A stretch of 38,027 bases of DNA from an uncultured Prevotellaceae bacterium (GTDB lineage Bacteria > Bacteroidota > Bacteroidia > Bacteroidales > Bacteroidaceae), in NCBI GenBank assembly GCA_946185805.1, contig CAMHKU010000015.1, forward strand, positions 1-38,027, in the 5' to 3' direction. Positions 1-10,056 of the stretch are shown here, in pieces (position 1 is the stretch's first letter; every line of letters starts with the position of its first letter). The notes beneath the pieces are model-generated. The model saw only the letters and a list, made by a program, of their open reading frames with translations. It ran no database searches and was not told the origin of the DNA. Both the position numbers and the translations under genes were made by a program.

Positions 1-114
1 TGGAGCATCCACAGCGCTGCTGCCACCCACAACTACACTTTCATCTGGGGCATGGCCGGCGAGAACCTGGACTATGGCGACCAGGATTTCTACGCTATCA
101 CTGACTTGAAATAA
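1..114 (+). CDS. kduI: 3' end of 5-dehydro-4-deoxy-D-glucuronate isomerase (KduI), truncated by window start
   Basis: Frame 1 reads [37 protein letters not shown], the typical KduI C-terminus; followed by kduD. Confidence 0.85.
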   Translation, partial: WSIHSAAATHNYTFIWGMAGENLDYGDQDFYAITDLK

Positions 115-153
115 AAAAAACTTACCATCTTACAAACTTATAAACTAAAAACA

Positions 154-957
154 ATGGCAAATTTATTTTCTTTAGAGGGTAAGAACGCCTGGATTACCGG
201 CGCATCTTACGGTATCGGTTTCAACATTGCCAAGGCTTTCGTGGCCGCCGGCATTAAGACTATCATTTTCAACGACATCAACGAGGCTGCCCTGCAGCGC
301 GGTCTTAACAACTACAAGGAGGCTGGCATCCAGAATGTGAAGGGTTACGTCTGCGACGTCACCGACGAGAATGCCGTGAAGGAGCTTGTCAACAAGATTC
401 ACGAGGAGGTAGGCCAGATTGATATCCTGGTCAACAATGCCGGCATCATCAAGCGCATTCCCATGCACGAGATGAAGCGCGCCGAGTTCCAGCAGGTGAT
501 TGACATCGACCTCGTAGGTCCGTTCATCTGCTCTAGCGCCGTGATTCCCGAGATGATGGAGCGCCGCGAGGGTAAAATTATCAACATCTGCTCTATGATG
601 TCAGAGCTCGGCCGCGAGACCGTCAGCGCATACGCTGCCGCCAAGGGTGGTCTGAAGATGCTTACCCGCAACATCTGCTCAGAGTATGGCGAATACAACA
701 TCCAGTGCAACGGCATTGGCCCGGGCTACATCGCTACGCCCCAGACTGCCCCGCTGCGTGAGCGCCAGCCCGACGGCAGCCGCCATCCGTTCGACTCGTT
801 CATCTGCGCCAAGACGCCCGCCGGCCGCTGGCTCGACCCCTCAGAGCTTGGTGGGCCCGCTGTGTTCCTGGCATCGCACGCTTCCGACGCCGTCAACGGC
901 CACATCCTCTATGTCGACGGTGGTATCCTGGCTTACATCGGCAAGCAGCCTAAGTAA
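154..957 (+). CDS. kduD: SDR family 2-deoxy-D-gluconate 3-dehydrogenase / gluconate 5-dehydrogenase
   Basis: Rossmann TGASYGIG motif, NNAG, YAAAK catalytic motif; adjacent to kduI. Confidence 0.9.
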   Translation: MANLFSLEGKNAWITGASYGIGFNIAKAFVAAGIKTIIFNDINEAALQRGLNNYKEAGIQNVKGYVCDVTDENAVKELVNKIHEEVGQIDILVNNAGIIKRIPMHEMKRAEFQQVIDIDLVGPFICSSAVIPEMMERREGKIINICSMMSELGRETVSAYAAAKGGLKMLTRNICSEYGEYNIQCNGIGPGYIATPQTAPLRERQPDGSRHPFDSFICAKTPAGRWLDPSELGGPAVFLASHASDAVNGHILYVDGGILAYIGKQPK

Positions 958-986
958 TTACTGCTCCAAAGCAAATAATGCAAAAA

Positions 987-1020
987 GGCGGCTCCCCGTG
1001 GAGCCGCCTCTTTCATTTTT
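987..1020 (+). terminator. Intrinsic terminator after kduD, possibly bidirectional with the convergent HU gene
   Basis: Perfect 9-bp stem GGCGGCTCC-ccgt-GGAGCCGCC (987-995/1000-1008) followed by a T-rich tail. Confidence 0.9.
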
Positions 1021-1032
1021 ATTTACAAATTG

Positions 1033-1305
1033 TTAGTTCAGAGCATCAGCTAATTCAGCGCCGGCCTTAAACTTGGCAACCTTCTTGGCAGCAATAGTAA
1101 TCTTCTCCTTAGTAGCGGGGTTGATACCCTCGCGGGCAGGACGCTCGTTAACGCTGAAAGTGCCAAAGCCAACAATGGCAATCTTATCACCGGCAATAAG
1201 GGCATCCTTAATCGCTGAAACAGTAGCGTCAAGTGCCTTCTTAGCGTCATTCTTTGAGAGACCAGCATTAGCTGCAATCTTCTCTACTAACTCTGTTTTG
1301 TTCAT
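1033..1305 (-). CDS. hup: HU family DNA-binding protein
   Basis: MNKTELVEKIAANAGLSKNDAKKAL...GFGTFSVNERPAREGINPATKEKI, classic HU signature. Confidence 0.97.
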   Translation of the reverse strand: MNKTELVEKIAANAGLSKNDAKKALDATVSAIKDALIAGDKIAIVGFGTFSVNERPAREGINPATKEKITIAAKKVAKFKAGAELADALN

Positions 1306-1368
1306 AATTGTTGTAAATTTAATGATTTATAAATAATGAAAAAAATGTTTCTATACCGAAATCCTTGG

Positions 1369-1376
1369 CAAATATA
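1369..1376 (-). promoter_or_regulatory. Putative Bacteroidota -7 box (TATATTTG) for HU
   Basis: CAAATATA on the + strand, reverse complement TATATTTG, about 65 nt upstream of the HU start; -33 box poorly placed. Confidence 0.45.
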
Positions 1377-1567
1377 GGGTAAAGTATTCAGAAAAACAAC
1401 AAAAAAAGAGAAAAAATTACTTTTTTTATGAAAAATAGTTGCTTTAAGGCCCTTTTTGCTCTGAAAAAGAGATATTTTTAGTAAATTTGCAGCCGCAAAG
1501 CGTATAAAAACGCAATGTGCATGAAACAAACAACTAATAGTAAATCCGTAAATAGTCAATTACCAAC

Positions 1568-2497
1568 GTGTTTCGAAACATACCTACCATCACCAAAAAT
1601 CTGCTGGCAATAAACCTGCTGGCATTCATTGCCACGTGGGTATTACAACTGCGTAGCATTGATCTGGCAAATCTGGGAGGACTACACTTCTTTCTGGCCA
1701 GCGACTTCAGCCCGCTACAATTTATCACCTACATGTTTTTACATGCCAATTTGTCGCACATTTTTTTCAACATGTTTGCACTATGGATGTTCGGCGTTGT
1801 AGTGGAGAATGTATGGGGCTCGAAAAAATTCCTTTTTTATTACATTTCATGCGGCATTGGCGCAGGGCTCATGCAGGAGTTAGTACAGCTCGTCAACTTC
1901 TATTTCACCATCAAAAGCCAGGCGCCCGACATCAGCTTTGCCGAACTGTTTACAGTAGGCCATCAGCTAAGCCACCAACTCAACGGATGGACAACAATCG
2001 GGGCTTCAGGAGCTGTCTACGCCATCCTATTGGCCTTCGGCATGATTTTCCCCAACGAGCGTATTTTTATCTTCCCCCTTCCCATACCTATCAAAGCCAA
2101 GTGGTTTGTCTGTGGATATGCCGCCATTGAGCTGTTCTCGGCCCTCGGTTCCTCGGGCGATGGCGTAGCCCACATGGCTCATCTGGGAGGCATGCTCTTT
2201 GGCTTCCTCATGATACGCTATTGGAACAGTTACCCAGACTCAAATTATAACCGCTCCGGCGGTCAGGAGTTCTTCGACAACCTGAAGCGCAATTTTGAGC
2301 GTCGCCACAACAAAACCCAGAGCCAGATGCACGCCGAACGCGGGGGCTCCAAGGAGGACGACATGGCGTACAACGCCCGCAAGCGCCAGAATCAGGAGGA
2401 AATAGACGCTATCCTCGACAAGATTCGCAAGAGTGGCTATGACAGTCTGACCAAAGAAGAGAAGCAAAAGCTCTTCGACGCCAGTCGTAACACTTAA
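1568..2497 (+). CDS. Rhomboid family intramembrane serine protease (GTG start)
   Basis: GASGAVYAILLAFG (GxSG) and AHMAHLGGMLFGF histidine motif, multiple TM segments. Confidence 0.92.
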   Translation: MFRNIPTITKNLLAINLLAFIATWVLQLRSIDLANLGGLHFFLASDFSPLQFITYMFLHANLSHIFFNMFALWMFGVVVENVWGSKKFLFYYISCGIGAGLMQELVQLVNFYFTIKSQAPDISFAELFTVGHQLSHQLNGWTTIGASGAVYAILLAFGMIFPNERIFIFPLPIPIKAKWFVCGYAAIELFSALGSSGDGVAHMAHLGGMLFGFLMIRYWNSYPDSNYNRSGGQEFFDNLKRNFERRHNKTQSQMHAERGGSKEDDMAYNARKRQNQEEIDAILDKIRKSGYDSLTKEEKQKLFDASRNT

Positions 2498-2535
2498 AAC
2501 GCCAGCCATGACGCATAGTACGCCAGCCGGAACAC

Positions 2536-3633
2536 ATGATTAAACAGCTTAAGCAATTCACCATTAATCTGGTGGCCGGAGCAAATATAGCCACGGTCGC
2601 CATCATGCTGTTATCAGGTTATTCCGACAGGCTTAACCCCATAGACTATCCGCTGCTGGCCTGCTTGGGAATGGCATTCCCCATGTTTCTGATTTTCAAC
2701 CTGCTATTCCTCTTCTTCTGGATTATCTTCAAATGGCAAAAGCTATGGATTCCTGTCAGCGGTTATCTGTTAGTCTACAGCCCTATTAGCATCTATATGC
2801 CCATTAATCAGCCAAGTAAAGACGCACCCGACGACTGTATCGGTATCGTTTCATATAACGTATGCACCTATGGCGGCAACTATAAATACAGCGACGCTTT
2901 CGAGCGAATCCTTGACTACCTGAAACAAGAGGATGCCGATATCGTATGCATACAAGAGGATATCGATACCTGGCGGAAATACCTTTTCAAACGCTACGAA
3001 GCCCTATATCCCTACAATGACACCGTTCACTTCTCCAATTCGTCAACATCCATGAACGGCGTGGGTATCCATACACGCTACCCTATACTTCGAAAGGAGC
3101 GTATAGCATATCCCTCACATGCTAACGGTTCGGTAGCTTACTACCTTCTAAAAGATAAAGATACGCTGTTAGTGATAAACAACCACTTGGAGGGCACCCA
3201 CCTGACGAGTGAAGACCGAAGCCGCTACAAGGATATCTTAAAGGGCGAAGTAGATGGCGACACCGTCCGCGCAGAATCCATGTACCTCATCAGCAAGCTA
3301 GGACAAAACGCCGCTAAGCGAGCCATCGGCGTGGCTGCCGTTCGCCGCTATATGGATGCCCACCGGCAATATCCCACCATCGTTTGCGGCGACTTCAACG
3401 ACACCCCTATTTCCTACGCCCGCCATACACTGGCACAGGGCATGACCGATTGCTTTACAGCCTCCGGACAAGGCGTCGGTTTGTCATATAATCAGAAAGG
3501 ATTTTGGGTGCGTATCGACTACATTTTATGCTCCGCGCAGTTCACGCCATACAACTGCAAAGTAGACTCAAAAATAGATTTTTCAGACCATTACCCCATC
3601 CGATGTAAGTTAAAATTGGCTGATAAACACTAA
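2536..3633 (+). CDS. Endonuclease/exonuclease/phosphatase family membrane-anchored protein
   Basis: SYNVCTYGG, IVCIQED, NNHLE, VCGDFNDTP, DYIL and SDHYPI motifs of the EEP fold; N-terminal TM segments. Confidence 0.88.
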   Translation: MIKQLKQFTINLVAGANIATVAIMLLSGYSDRLNPIDYPLLACLGMAFPMFLIFNLLFLFFWIIFKWQKLWIPVSGYLLVYSPISIYMPINQPSKDAPDDCIGIVSYNVCTYGGNYKYSDAFERILDYLKQEDADIVCIQEDIDTWRKYLFKRYEALYPYNDTVHFSNSSTSMNGVGIHTRYPILRKERIAYPSHANGSVAYYLLKDKDTLLVINNHLEGTHLTSEDRSRYKDILKGEVDGDTVRAESMYLISKLGQNAAKRAIGVAAVRRYMDAHRQYPTIVCGDFNDTPISYARHTLAQGMTDCFTASGQGVGLSYNQKGFWVRIDYILCSAQFTPYNCKVDSKIDFSDHYPIRCKLKLADKH

Positions 3634-3737
3634 AAAACGAACGAAAAAGCGCAATAAATTTTCCTGTCAGTAAAAAATTGTGTATATTTGCAGGCTCAAT
3701 TGCATATATAATTAAATAAATATCAATAATAACAAAA

Positions 3738-6700
3738 ATGCAAAACAAAGGAATTGTAAAGTTTATTGCAGTGCTTCTTGTGCTGGTATGCTGCTTCTAC
3801 CTCTCCTTCTCATTCGTCACCCGCCACTACGAGAGTAAGGCGGCTGCCATGGGCGAGGAGGCCGGTCAGGAGTATCTCGACAGTCTGAAGAACGAGAAAG
3901 TGTACTTAGGCATATACTCGCTGAAGCAGTGCCGTGAGATGGAGATTGGCCTGGGTCTTGACCTGAAGGGCGGTATGAACGTTATCCTCGAGGTGTCAGT
4001 GCCCGACGTCGTTGACGTGCTCGCTGACCACAAACAGGACGCAGCCTACAAGAAGTCAATGGAGCAGGCCAAGAAGGAGGAAGAGACTAGTCAGAACGAC
4101 TTCATCTCGCTCTTCATCAAGTATTGGAAGCAGAATTCTAACGGACGTCCCCTGGCCGCCATCTTTGCAACACAGCAGATGAAAGGCAAGGTGAGCACAT
4201 CGTCTACCGACTCCGAGGTTGAAAACGCGCTGCGCGCTGAGGTGCAGTCAGCCGTCGACAACTCGTTCAACGTTGTCCGCAACCGTATCGATAAGTTCGG
4301 CGTCGTACAGCCCAACATCCAGAAGCTGGAGGGCCAGAGCGGCCGTATCATGGTTGAGATGCCTGGTATCAAGGAGCCCGAGCGTGTGCGTAAGCTCCTC
4401 CAGGGTAGCGCCAACCTTGAGTTCTGGGAGACCTACAACTCTCAGGAGATTGTCCCCCTGCTGGCATCGCTCAATCAGAAATATGCTGCCATGGGTGACG
4501 AGGCTACAGCCGACTCTACCGCCGCTGCTGCCGACACCACGGCCGTAGCTGCTGCCGACACTGCCAAGGCTGCCACGTCAAACCTGGCCGCCAAGCTAGC
4601 AAAGAAAGACAGCAATAAAGAGTCTGAAGCCAAATTGCGCGAGCAGGCCAAGAAGCAGAACCCCCTGTTCTCGGTGTTCCAGCCCATCCAGGGCCAGGGC
4701 CTGGCCATCGTTGGTTATGCTAACGGCCGCGATACCGCCGACGTCAACAAGATTATCTATTCCGATATTGCCGCCCAGGTACTGCCCGCCGAGTGCAAGC
4801 TGCGCTGGGGTGCCAAGCCCGAGGACTTCGGTGGCGAGAGCACTCATGGCGACATCTTCGCCCTCTATGCCCTGAAGATTACCACCGCCAACGGCCGCGC
4901 TCCGCTGGAGGGTGACGTCATCACCAACGGTAAAGACGACTTCGACCAGATGGGTCACCCCTGTGTATCGATGCAGATGAACTCCGACGGTGCCCGTCAG
5001 TGGAGCCAGATTACTAAGCAGAACATCGGCCGCGGCGTGGCTATCGTACTCGACGATGCCGTCTACTCCGCTCCCCGTATCCTTACTCAGATTGACGGCG
5101 GAAACTCACAGATTACCGGTAACTTCACCATCGAAGATACCAAGGACCTGGCCAACACGCTGAACTCTGGTAAGATGCCCGCTCCTACGCGCATCGTACA
5201 GGAAGAGGTGGTAGGCCCCTCGCTCGGTGCTCAGTCTATCCAGCAGGGTATCATCTCATTCGTCGTGGCCTTCGTGCTGCTGATGATCTACATGATCATG
5301 CTTTATGGCACCATCCCCGGTCTGCTGGCCGACTGCGCCCTGCTGTTCAACCTGTTCTTCACACTGGGTATTCTCACCTCGTTCCAGGCCGCTCTTACAA
5401 TGCCTGGTATCGCCGGTATCGTGCTGACCTTAGGTACCGCTGTCGACGCCAACGTGCTGATTTACGAGCGCACCAAGGAAGAGCTGCGCAGGGGGCTCAG
5501 CGTGAAAGAGGCTCTCAACAAGGGTTACTCTAACGCCTTCTCGGCCATCTTCGACTCTAACGTCACTTCGCTGATTACCGGTTTCATCCTGCTGTTCTTC
5601 GGTACGGGTCCTGTCAAGGGCTTCGCCACCACCTGGATTATCGGTATTTTCTGCTCGTTCTTCACCGCCGTGTTCCTCACCCGTCTGGTTTACGAGAACC
5701 GTCTGGCCAAGGACAAGTGGACCAACCTCACCTTTGTTACCGGCTACTCTAAGAACCTCATGCAGAATGCCCACTTCAACTTCATGGGCTCCTACAAGAA
5801 GTCATTCATCGTCTGGGGCGCAGCTGCCGTTATCTTCTGCATCTCGTTCGCCGTGCGCGGCCTGAGCCAGAGTATCGACTTCACCGGTGGCCGTAACTAC
5901 GTCGTCGTGCTCGACAAGCAGACCCCTGTGGAGAGCGTACGCCAGGCACTTAACGGCGCCTTCGTCAACACCATCGGCGAAAAGGCTGGCCAGGAGTCGA
6001 ACACCAGCGTCATCGCCCTGGGTACCGACGGCAAGACGGTGCGTATCTCTACCAACTGGGATATCGAGTCTAACAACCCTGAGGTTGACGACAAGGCCGA
6101 AACCATCCTTTACAACGCCCTGAAGAAAGCCGGTCTCATTAATCAGGCCGACGTCAACGCCTTCAAGAACCCCGACGTGCGCGAGGGTGGTTCTATCATC
6201 AGCTCGGCTAAGGTAGGCCCGTCAGTAGCTAAGGACATCACCTACGGCGCCGTCATCTCCGTTATCATAGCCCTGATAGCTATCTTCCTCTACATCCTGC
6301 TGCGCTTCCGCAACGTGGCCTTCTCGGTAGGTTCAACGGTGGCTCTGTTCTTCGACGCCCTCGTGGTTATCGGCTTCTACAGTGTGCTGTGGGGCTGGGT
6401 ACCCATGTCGCTTGAAATCGACCAGACATTCATCGGTGCTATCCTGACGGTGATTGGTTACTCTATCAACGATAAGGTGGTGGTCTTCGACCGTGTGCGT
6501 GAAAACATCCAGCTCTATGGCAAGCGCGACCGCCAGACACTGTTCAACGACTCGCTGAACCAGACGCTGGCCCGTACCATCAACACCTCGGTGACGACGC
6601 TCATCGTGCTGCTCTGTATCTTCATCCTCGGCGGTGACTCTATACGCAGCTTCTCGTTCGCCATGATTCTCGGTGTTGTCTTCGGTACACTTTCGTCGCT

Positions 6701-6785
6701 CTTCATCGCTGCCCCCGTGGCTTATCTCACTATGGGCCGCACTATACGCGAGGAAGGAGCCGCTACTCCCGCTGAAGCTAAGTAA
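3738..6785 (+). CDS. secDF: Fused protein translocase subunit SecDF
   Basis: GLGLDLKGGMNVILEV, LGTAVDANVLIYER (SecD), SIDFTGGRNYVV and VIGYSINDKVVVFDRVREN (SecF) in one 1015-aa ORF. Confidence 0.96.
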   Translation: MQNKGIVKFIAVLLVLVCCFYLSFSFVTRHYESKAAAMGEEAGQEYLDSLKNEKVYLGIYSLKQCREMEIGLGLDLKGGMNVILEVSVPDVVDVLADHKQDAAYKKSMEQAKKEEETSQNDFISLFIKYWKQNSNGRPLAAIFATQQMKGKVSTSSTDSEVENALRAEVQSAVDNSFNVVRNRIDKFGVVQPNIQKLEGQSGRIMVEMPGIKEPERVRKLLQGSANLEFWETYNSQEIVPLLASLNQKYAAMGDEATADSTAAAADTTAVAAADTAKAATSNLAAKLAKKDSNKESEAKLREQAKKQNPLFSVFQPIQGQGLAIVGYANGRDTADVNKIIYSDIAAQVLPAECKLRWGAKPEDFGGESTHGDIFALYALKITTANGRAPLEGDVITNGKDDFDQMGHPCVSMQMNSDGARQWSQITKQNIGRGVAIVLDDAVYSAPRILTQIDGGNSQITGNFTIEDTKDLANTLNSGKMPAPTRIVQEEVVGPSLGAQSIQQGIISFVVAFVLLMIYMIMLYGTIPGLLADCALLFNLFFTLGILTSFQAALTMPGIAGIVLTLGTAVDANVLIYERTKEELRRGLSVKEALNKGYSNAFSAIFDSNVTSLITGFILLFFGTGPVKGFATTWIIGIFCSFFTAVFLTRLVYENRLAKDKWTNLTFVTGYSKNLMQNAHFNFMGSYKKSFIVWGAAAVIFCISFAVRGLSQSIDFTGGRNYVVVLDKQTPVESVRQALNGAFVNTIGEKAGQESNTSVIALGTDGKTVRISTNWDIESNNPEVDDKAETILYNALKKAGLINQADVNAFKNPDVREGGSIISSAKVGPSVAKDITYGAVISVIIALIAIFLYILLRFRNVAFSVGSTVALFFDALVVIGFYSVLWGWVPMSLEIDQTFIGAILTVIGYSINDKVVVFDRVRENIQLYGKRDRQTLFNDSLNQTLARTINTSVTTLIVLLCIFILGGDSIRSFSFAMILGVVFGTLSSLFIAAPVAYLTMGRTIREEGAATPAEAK

Positions 6786-6814
6786 GGCTTACGCGCGTAC
6801 ATTATAATAATATA

Positions 6815-6850
6815 AAAGCCAGGTTTCCGCTTAACGGAGCCTGGCTTTAT
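6815..6850 (+). terminator. Intrinsic terminator after secDF
   Basis: AAAGCCAGG (6815-6823) ... CCTGGCTTT (6840-6848) inverted repeat with inner TCCG/CGGA pairing and short T-rich tail. Confidence 0.8.
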
Positions 6851-6918
6851 TTATACTACTCGTCAACAGTTAATTCAGCCCAGCCTGGTCCTACTGCAAA
6901 CATTGTTTTCTGCAAAAA

Positions 6919-6950
6919 TTTGGATATTTGTCCCTTTATTACTACCTTTG
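6919..6950 (+). promoter_or_regulatory. Bacteroidota-type promoter for the YitT gene
   Basis: TTTG (6919-6922), 20-nt spacer, TACCTTTG (6943-6950). Confidence 0.85.
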
Positions 6951-6969
6951 CAGGCAAATTACTAAAGAC

Positions 6970-7881
6970 ATGAATCCTACAATCACACGAGCGAGTTATG
7001 GCAAGGAGCTGCGCGACTATATCCTCATTGTCATCGGCATGGTGAGCTACTCCATAGGCTGGGGTATCTTCCTGCTGCCCAATAATATCACCACTGGCGG
7101 CGTAGCAGGTGTATCGTCTATCCTCTTCTGGGCTACAGGCATTCCCGTGCAGGTGAGCTACTCTATCATCAACGGTGCGCTGCTGCTAGTGGCTCTACGC
7201 GTGCTGGGCTGGCGCTTCTGCGTCAAGACGGTGTTTGCCGTCGTCGTGCTCACCGTGGCCATCAGTATGGTGTCGTCACACTACAACGCCCACCTGCTGA
7301 GCGACCAGCCCTTCATGGCGGCTATCATCGGCGCCGTGTTCTGCGGCTGCGGCGTGGGCCTAGGACTGTCGAGCAACGGCTCCACCGGCGGTACCGACAT
7401 CATTGCCGCCATCGTCAACAAGTATCGCGATGTGTCGCTGGGCCGTGTCATCATGATCTGCGACGTGTTTATTATCTCCAGCTCCTACTTCGTGTTGCAC
7501 GACTGGGAGAAGGTGATCTACGGCTACGTGGTGCTCTACGTCACGGCCTTCTGTATCGACCAGGTGGTGGAGTCGGCGCGCCGCTCGGTGCAGTTCTTCA
7601 TCATCAGCGACAAGTACCGCGAAATCGGCGAGCGCATCAACCGTGAGCCTCACCGAGGCTGTACGGTGGTCGACGCCCAGGGATTCTATTCGGGCAAGGA
7701 CGTGAAGATGCTCTTCGTGCTGGCCAAGCGCCGCCAGAGCGACATGATATTCCGCATCATCAACGAGGTAGACCCTCATGCCTTCGTCTCGCAGAGTGCC
7801 GTCATCGGTGTCTATGGCGAGGGCTTCGACCAGTTCAAGGTAAGGACTAAGAAAGCAAAAACTAAAGATAATCGCGCATAA
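6970..7881 (+). CDS. YitT family membrane protein with C-terminal DUF2179 domain
   Basis: PNNITTGGVAGVS, SSNGSTGGTDIIA and C-terminal RRQSDMIFRIINEVDPHAFVSQSAVIGVYGEGF; start moved to ATG 6970 because the ORF-track TTG start lies upstream of the -7 box. Confidence 0.9.
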   Translation: MNPTITRASYGKELRDYILIVIGMVSYSIGWGIFLLPNNITTGGVAGVSSILFWATGIPVQVSYSIINGALLLVALRVLGWRFCVKTVFAVVVLTVAISMVSSHYNAHLLSDQPFMAAIIGAVFCGCGVGLGLSSNGSTGGTDIIAAIVNKYRDVSLGRVIMICDVFIISSSYFVLHDWEKVIYGYVVLYVTAFCIDQVVESARRSVQFFIISDKYREIGERINREPHRGCTVVDAQGFYSGKDVKMLFVLAKRRQSDMIFRIINEVDPHAFVSQSAVIGVYGEGFDQFKVRTKKAKTKDNRA

Positions 7882-7910
7882 CACCCTGTGCGTTATGCAC
7901 TTAAAAACAA

Positions 7911-8753
7911 ATGGAACTGATAAAAGATAAGAAATTCGGTGGCGAGCGCCCCTTGTTTGCCACCCACGACCTGAGATTAGAGAATATCACCATCGAGGAT
8001 GGTGAGAGTGGCATCAAGCAGTGCCGCAACATAGAGGCCTACGACTGCAAGTTCTACGGCAAATACCCATGGTGGCATGTCGACGGCGCCACTATCGACA
8101 ACTGCTACTTTGCCTTAGGTTCGCGGTCGGCCATCTGGTATACCAACGACCTGAAGATGACCAACACGCGCATAGACGCGCCCAAGTTCTTCCGCGAGAT
8201 GAGGAACGTGGAGCTGGAGAACGTGCAGATTACCGACGCCGACGAGACTTTCTGGAAGATTGACGGCCTGAAGCTGAAGAACGTGAAGCTCCACGGCGGC
8301 ACCTATCCCTTTATGTTCTCCAAGAACATCTACGTCGACGGGCTGGAGAGCGACTCCAAGTATGTGTTCCAGTACTGCCAGAACGTAGAGGTGCACAATG
8401 CCAAGATCCTGACCAAGGACTCGTTCTGGGAGTGCGAGAACGTCACCGTTTACGACTCCGTGCTCGACGGCGAATACCTGGCCTGGCACTCCAAGAACGT
8501 CAAGTTGGTGAACTGCCACTTGGCCGGCGAGCAGCTGCTGTGCTACACCGAGAACCTGGTGCTCGAGAACTGCACCTTCGACCGTCTGTGCGACCGTGTG
8601 TTTGAGTACTCCACCGTCGAGGCCGACATCCGCGGACACATCGAGAACATCAAGAACCCCACCTCGGGCCATATTGTGGCCGACTCCATCGGCTCGGTAA
8701 CCATCGACGAGAACGTGCGCCAGCCTAACGACTGCGTGATAGAGACAAGGTAA
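7911..8753 (+). CDS. DUF3737 family protein (right-handed beta-helix-like)
   Basis: Repeated xxNVxLxNxxx rungs; recognised DUF3737 pattern (KYPWWHVDGATIDNCYF...). Confidence 0.85.
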   Translation: MELIKDKKFGGERPLFATHDLRLENITIEDGESGIKQCRNIEAYDCKFYGKYPWWHVDGATIDNCYFALGSRSAIWYTNDLKMTNTRIDAPKFFREMRNVELENVQITDADETFWKIDGLKLKNVKLHGGTYPFMFSKNIYVDGLESDSKYVFQYCQNVEVHNAKILTKDSFWECENVTVYDSVLDGEYLAWHSKNVKLVNCHLAGEQLLCYTENLVLENCTFDRLCDRVFEYSTVEADIRGHIENIKNPTSGHIVADSIGSVTIDENVRQPNDCVIETR

Positions 8754-8766
8754 AAACCCACCCAAG

Positions 8767-8783
8767 CCCTCCCAAAGGGAGGG
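8767..8783. repeat. C/G-rich palindrome, copy 1 of 3 in the window
   Basis: CCCTCCC-aaa-GGGAGGG directly 5' of an ATG; preceded by AAACCCACCCAAG. Confidence 0.8.
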
Positions 8784-8804
8784 ATGTTAAATGCTTTTAG
8801 GCAG

Positions 8805-10031
8805 ATGAATAGGAAAGAGTCTTTCAATTTCGACGAACTGACAGAGCGGCGCGGCACGGGCAGCGTGAAGTGGGACGAGGAAGCTCCTCACCAAACAAGG
8901 GGCTGGCTTCCGCCAGAGGGCAGTAATGAAAAGGACATCATACCCCTGTGGGTGGCCGACATGGACTTCCGGGCCGCCCCCGCCATCATCGAGGCCGTCC
9001 GTCGGCGCGCAGAGCATGGTATCTTTGGCTACACGCTGGTAGACGACAGCTATTACGAGGCTATCATCAGCTGGTTCCGCCGCCGCCACGGCTGGACTAT
9101 CCAGCGCGAGGAGATACAGTACACTACGGGCGTGGTGCCAGCCATATCGGCCACACTGCAGGCGCTGACCATGCCCGGCGAGCGGGTGCTCATCCTTTCG
9201 CCCGACTACAACTGCTTCTTCAGCAGCATCCGCAACAGCGGCTGCGAGGTGGCGGAGAGCCCTTTAACGGCGGCAGCAAATTCTTCACTCTTCACTCTTC
9301 ACTCTTCATTTAAGGTTGACTGGCAAGACTTCGAGGCCCGCTGTGCCGACGAGAAGACGACGGTGTTCCTGCTGTGCAACCCCCACAACCCTACGGGCCG
9401 CGTGTGGACCAAAGAGGAACTGGAGCGCATGAACGACATCTGTCTGAAGCACGGCGTGAAGGTGGTGAGCGACGAGATTCACTGCGAGCTCACGATGCCC
9501 GGCCACAAGTTCCAGCCCTTTGCCGCCGTCAGCGAGGCGTGCCGGCGGAACAGCGTGGTGTTGAACTCGCCGTCGAAATCGTTCAACATTGCCGGCCTGC
9601 AGATAGCCAACATCATCTGCGCGCAGCCGGAGTGGCGCCGACGCATCAACCGTGCCATCAACATCAACGAGATTTGCGACGTCAACCCCTTCGGCCCCGT
9701 AGCCCTGAAAGCCGCCTACAACGACAGCGAGGCGTGGCTCGACGCCCTCAACGACTACCTGTGGGGCAACTACAAGCTGCTCTGCCAATATGCCAAGGCG
9801 CATCTGCCGCAGTGGCGCGTCTGTCCCTTGGAGGGCACCTACCTGCCCTGGGTAGACATCACCGAGACGGGCATGACCTCTGAGCAGTATGCCGACCACC
9901 TGCTGCGGAAAGCCCGCGTGTGGGTGAACCCCGGCACGATGTACGGCCAGCAGTCGGGCCAGGGCTACATACGCCTCAACATTGCCTGCCCACGCAGCCG
10001 CCTGCAGCAAGCCTTGGAGCGGATTATATAA
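8805..10031 (+). CDS. MalY/PatB family PLP-dependent C-S lyase / aminotransferase
   Basis: IPLWVADMDFRAAPAIIEAV, CNPHNPTGRVWTKEEL, SDEIHCEL, SPSKSFNIAGLQ (PLP lysine), GYIRLNIACPRSRL; alternative ATG at 8784. Confidence 0.92.
   Translation: MNRKESFNFDELTERRGTGSVKWDEEAPHQTRGWLPPEGSNEKDIIPLWVADMDFRAAPAIIEAVRRRAEHGIFGYTLVDDSYYEAIISWFRRRHGWTIQREEIQYTTGVVPAISATLQALTMPGERVLILSPDYNCFFSSIRNSGCEVAESPLTAAANSSLFTLHSSFKVDWQDFEARCADEKTTVFLLCNPHNPTGRVWTKEELERMNDICLKHGVKVVSDEIHCELTMPGHKFQPFAAVSEACRRNSVVLNSPSKSFNIAGLQIANIICAQPEWRRRINRAININEICDVNPFGPVALKAAYNDSEAWLDALNDYLWGNYKLLCQYAKAHLPQWRVCPLEGTYLPWVDITETGMTSEQYADHLLRKARVWVNPGTMYGQQSGQGYIRLNIACPRSRLQQALERII
9281..9310 (+). repeat. In-frame heptamer array (TTCACTC)3-4 inside the C-S lyase
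   Basis: ttcttcactcttcactcttcactcttcatt encodes SSLFTLHSS. Confidence 0.9.
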
Positions 10032-10056
10032 CCCCTCAACCACCCCCTCGACACCA

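Noticed and set aside
6928-6969. ORF-track TTG start of the YitT gene
   Set aside because: The sequence contains the TACCTTTG promoter element; ATG at 6970 fits the family N-terminus better.
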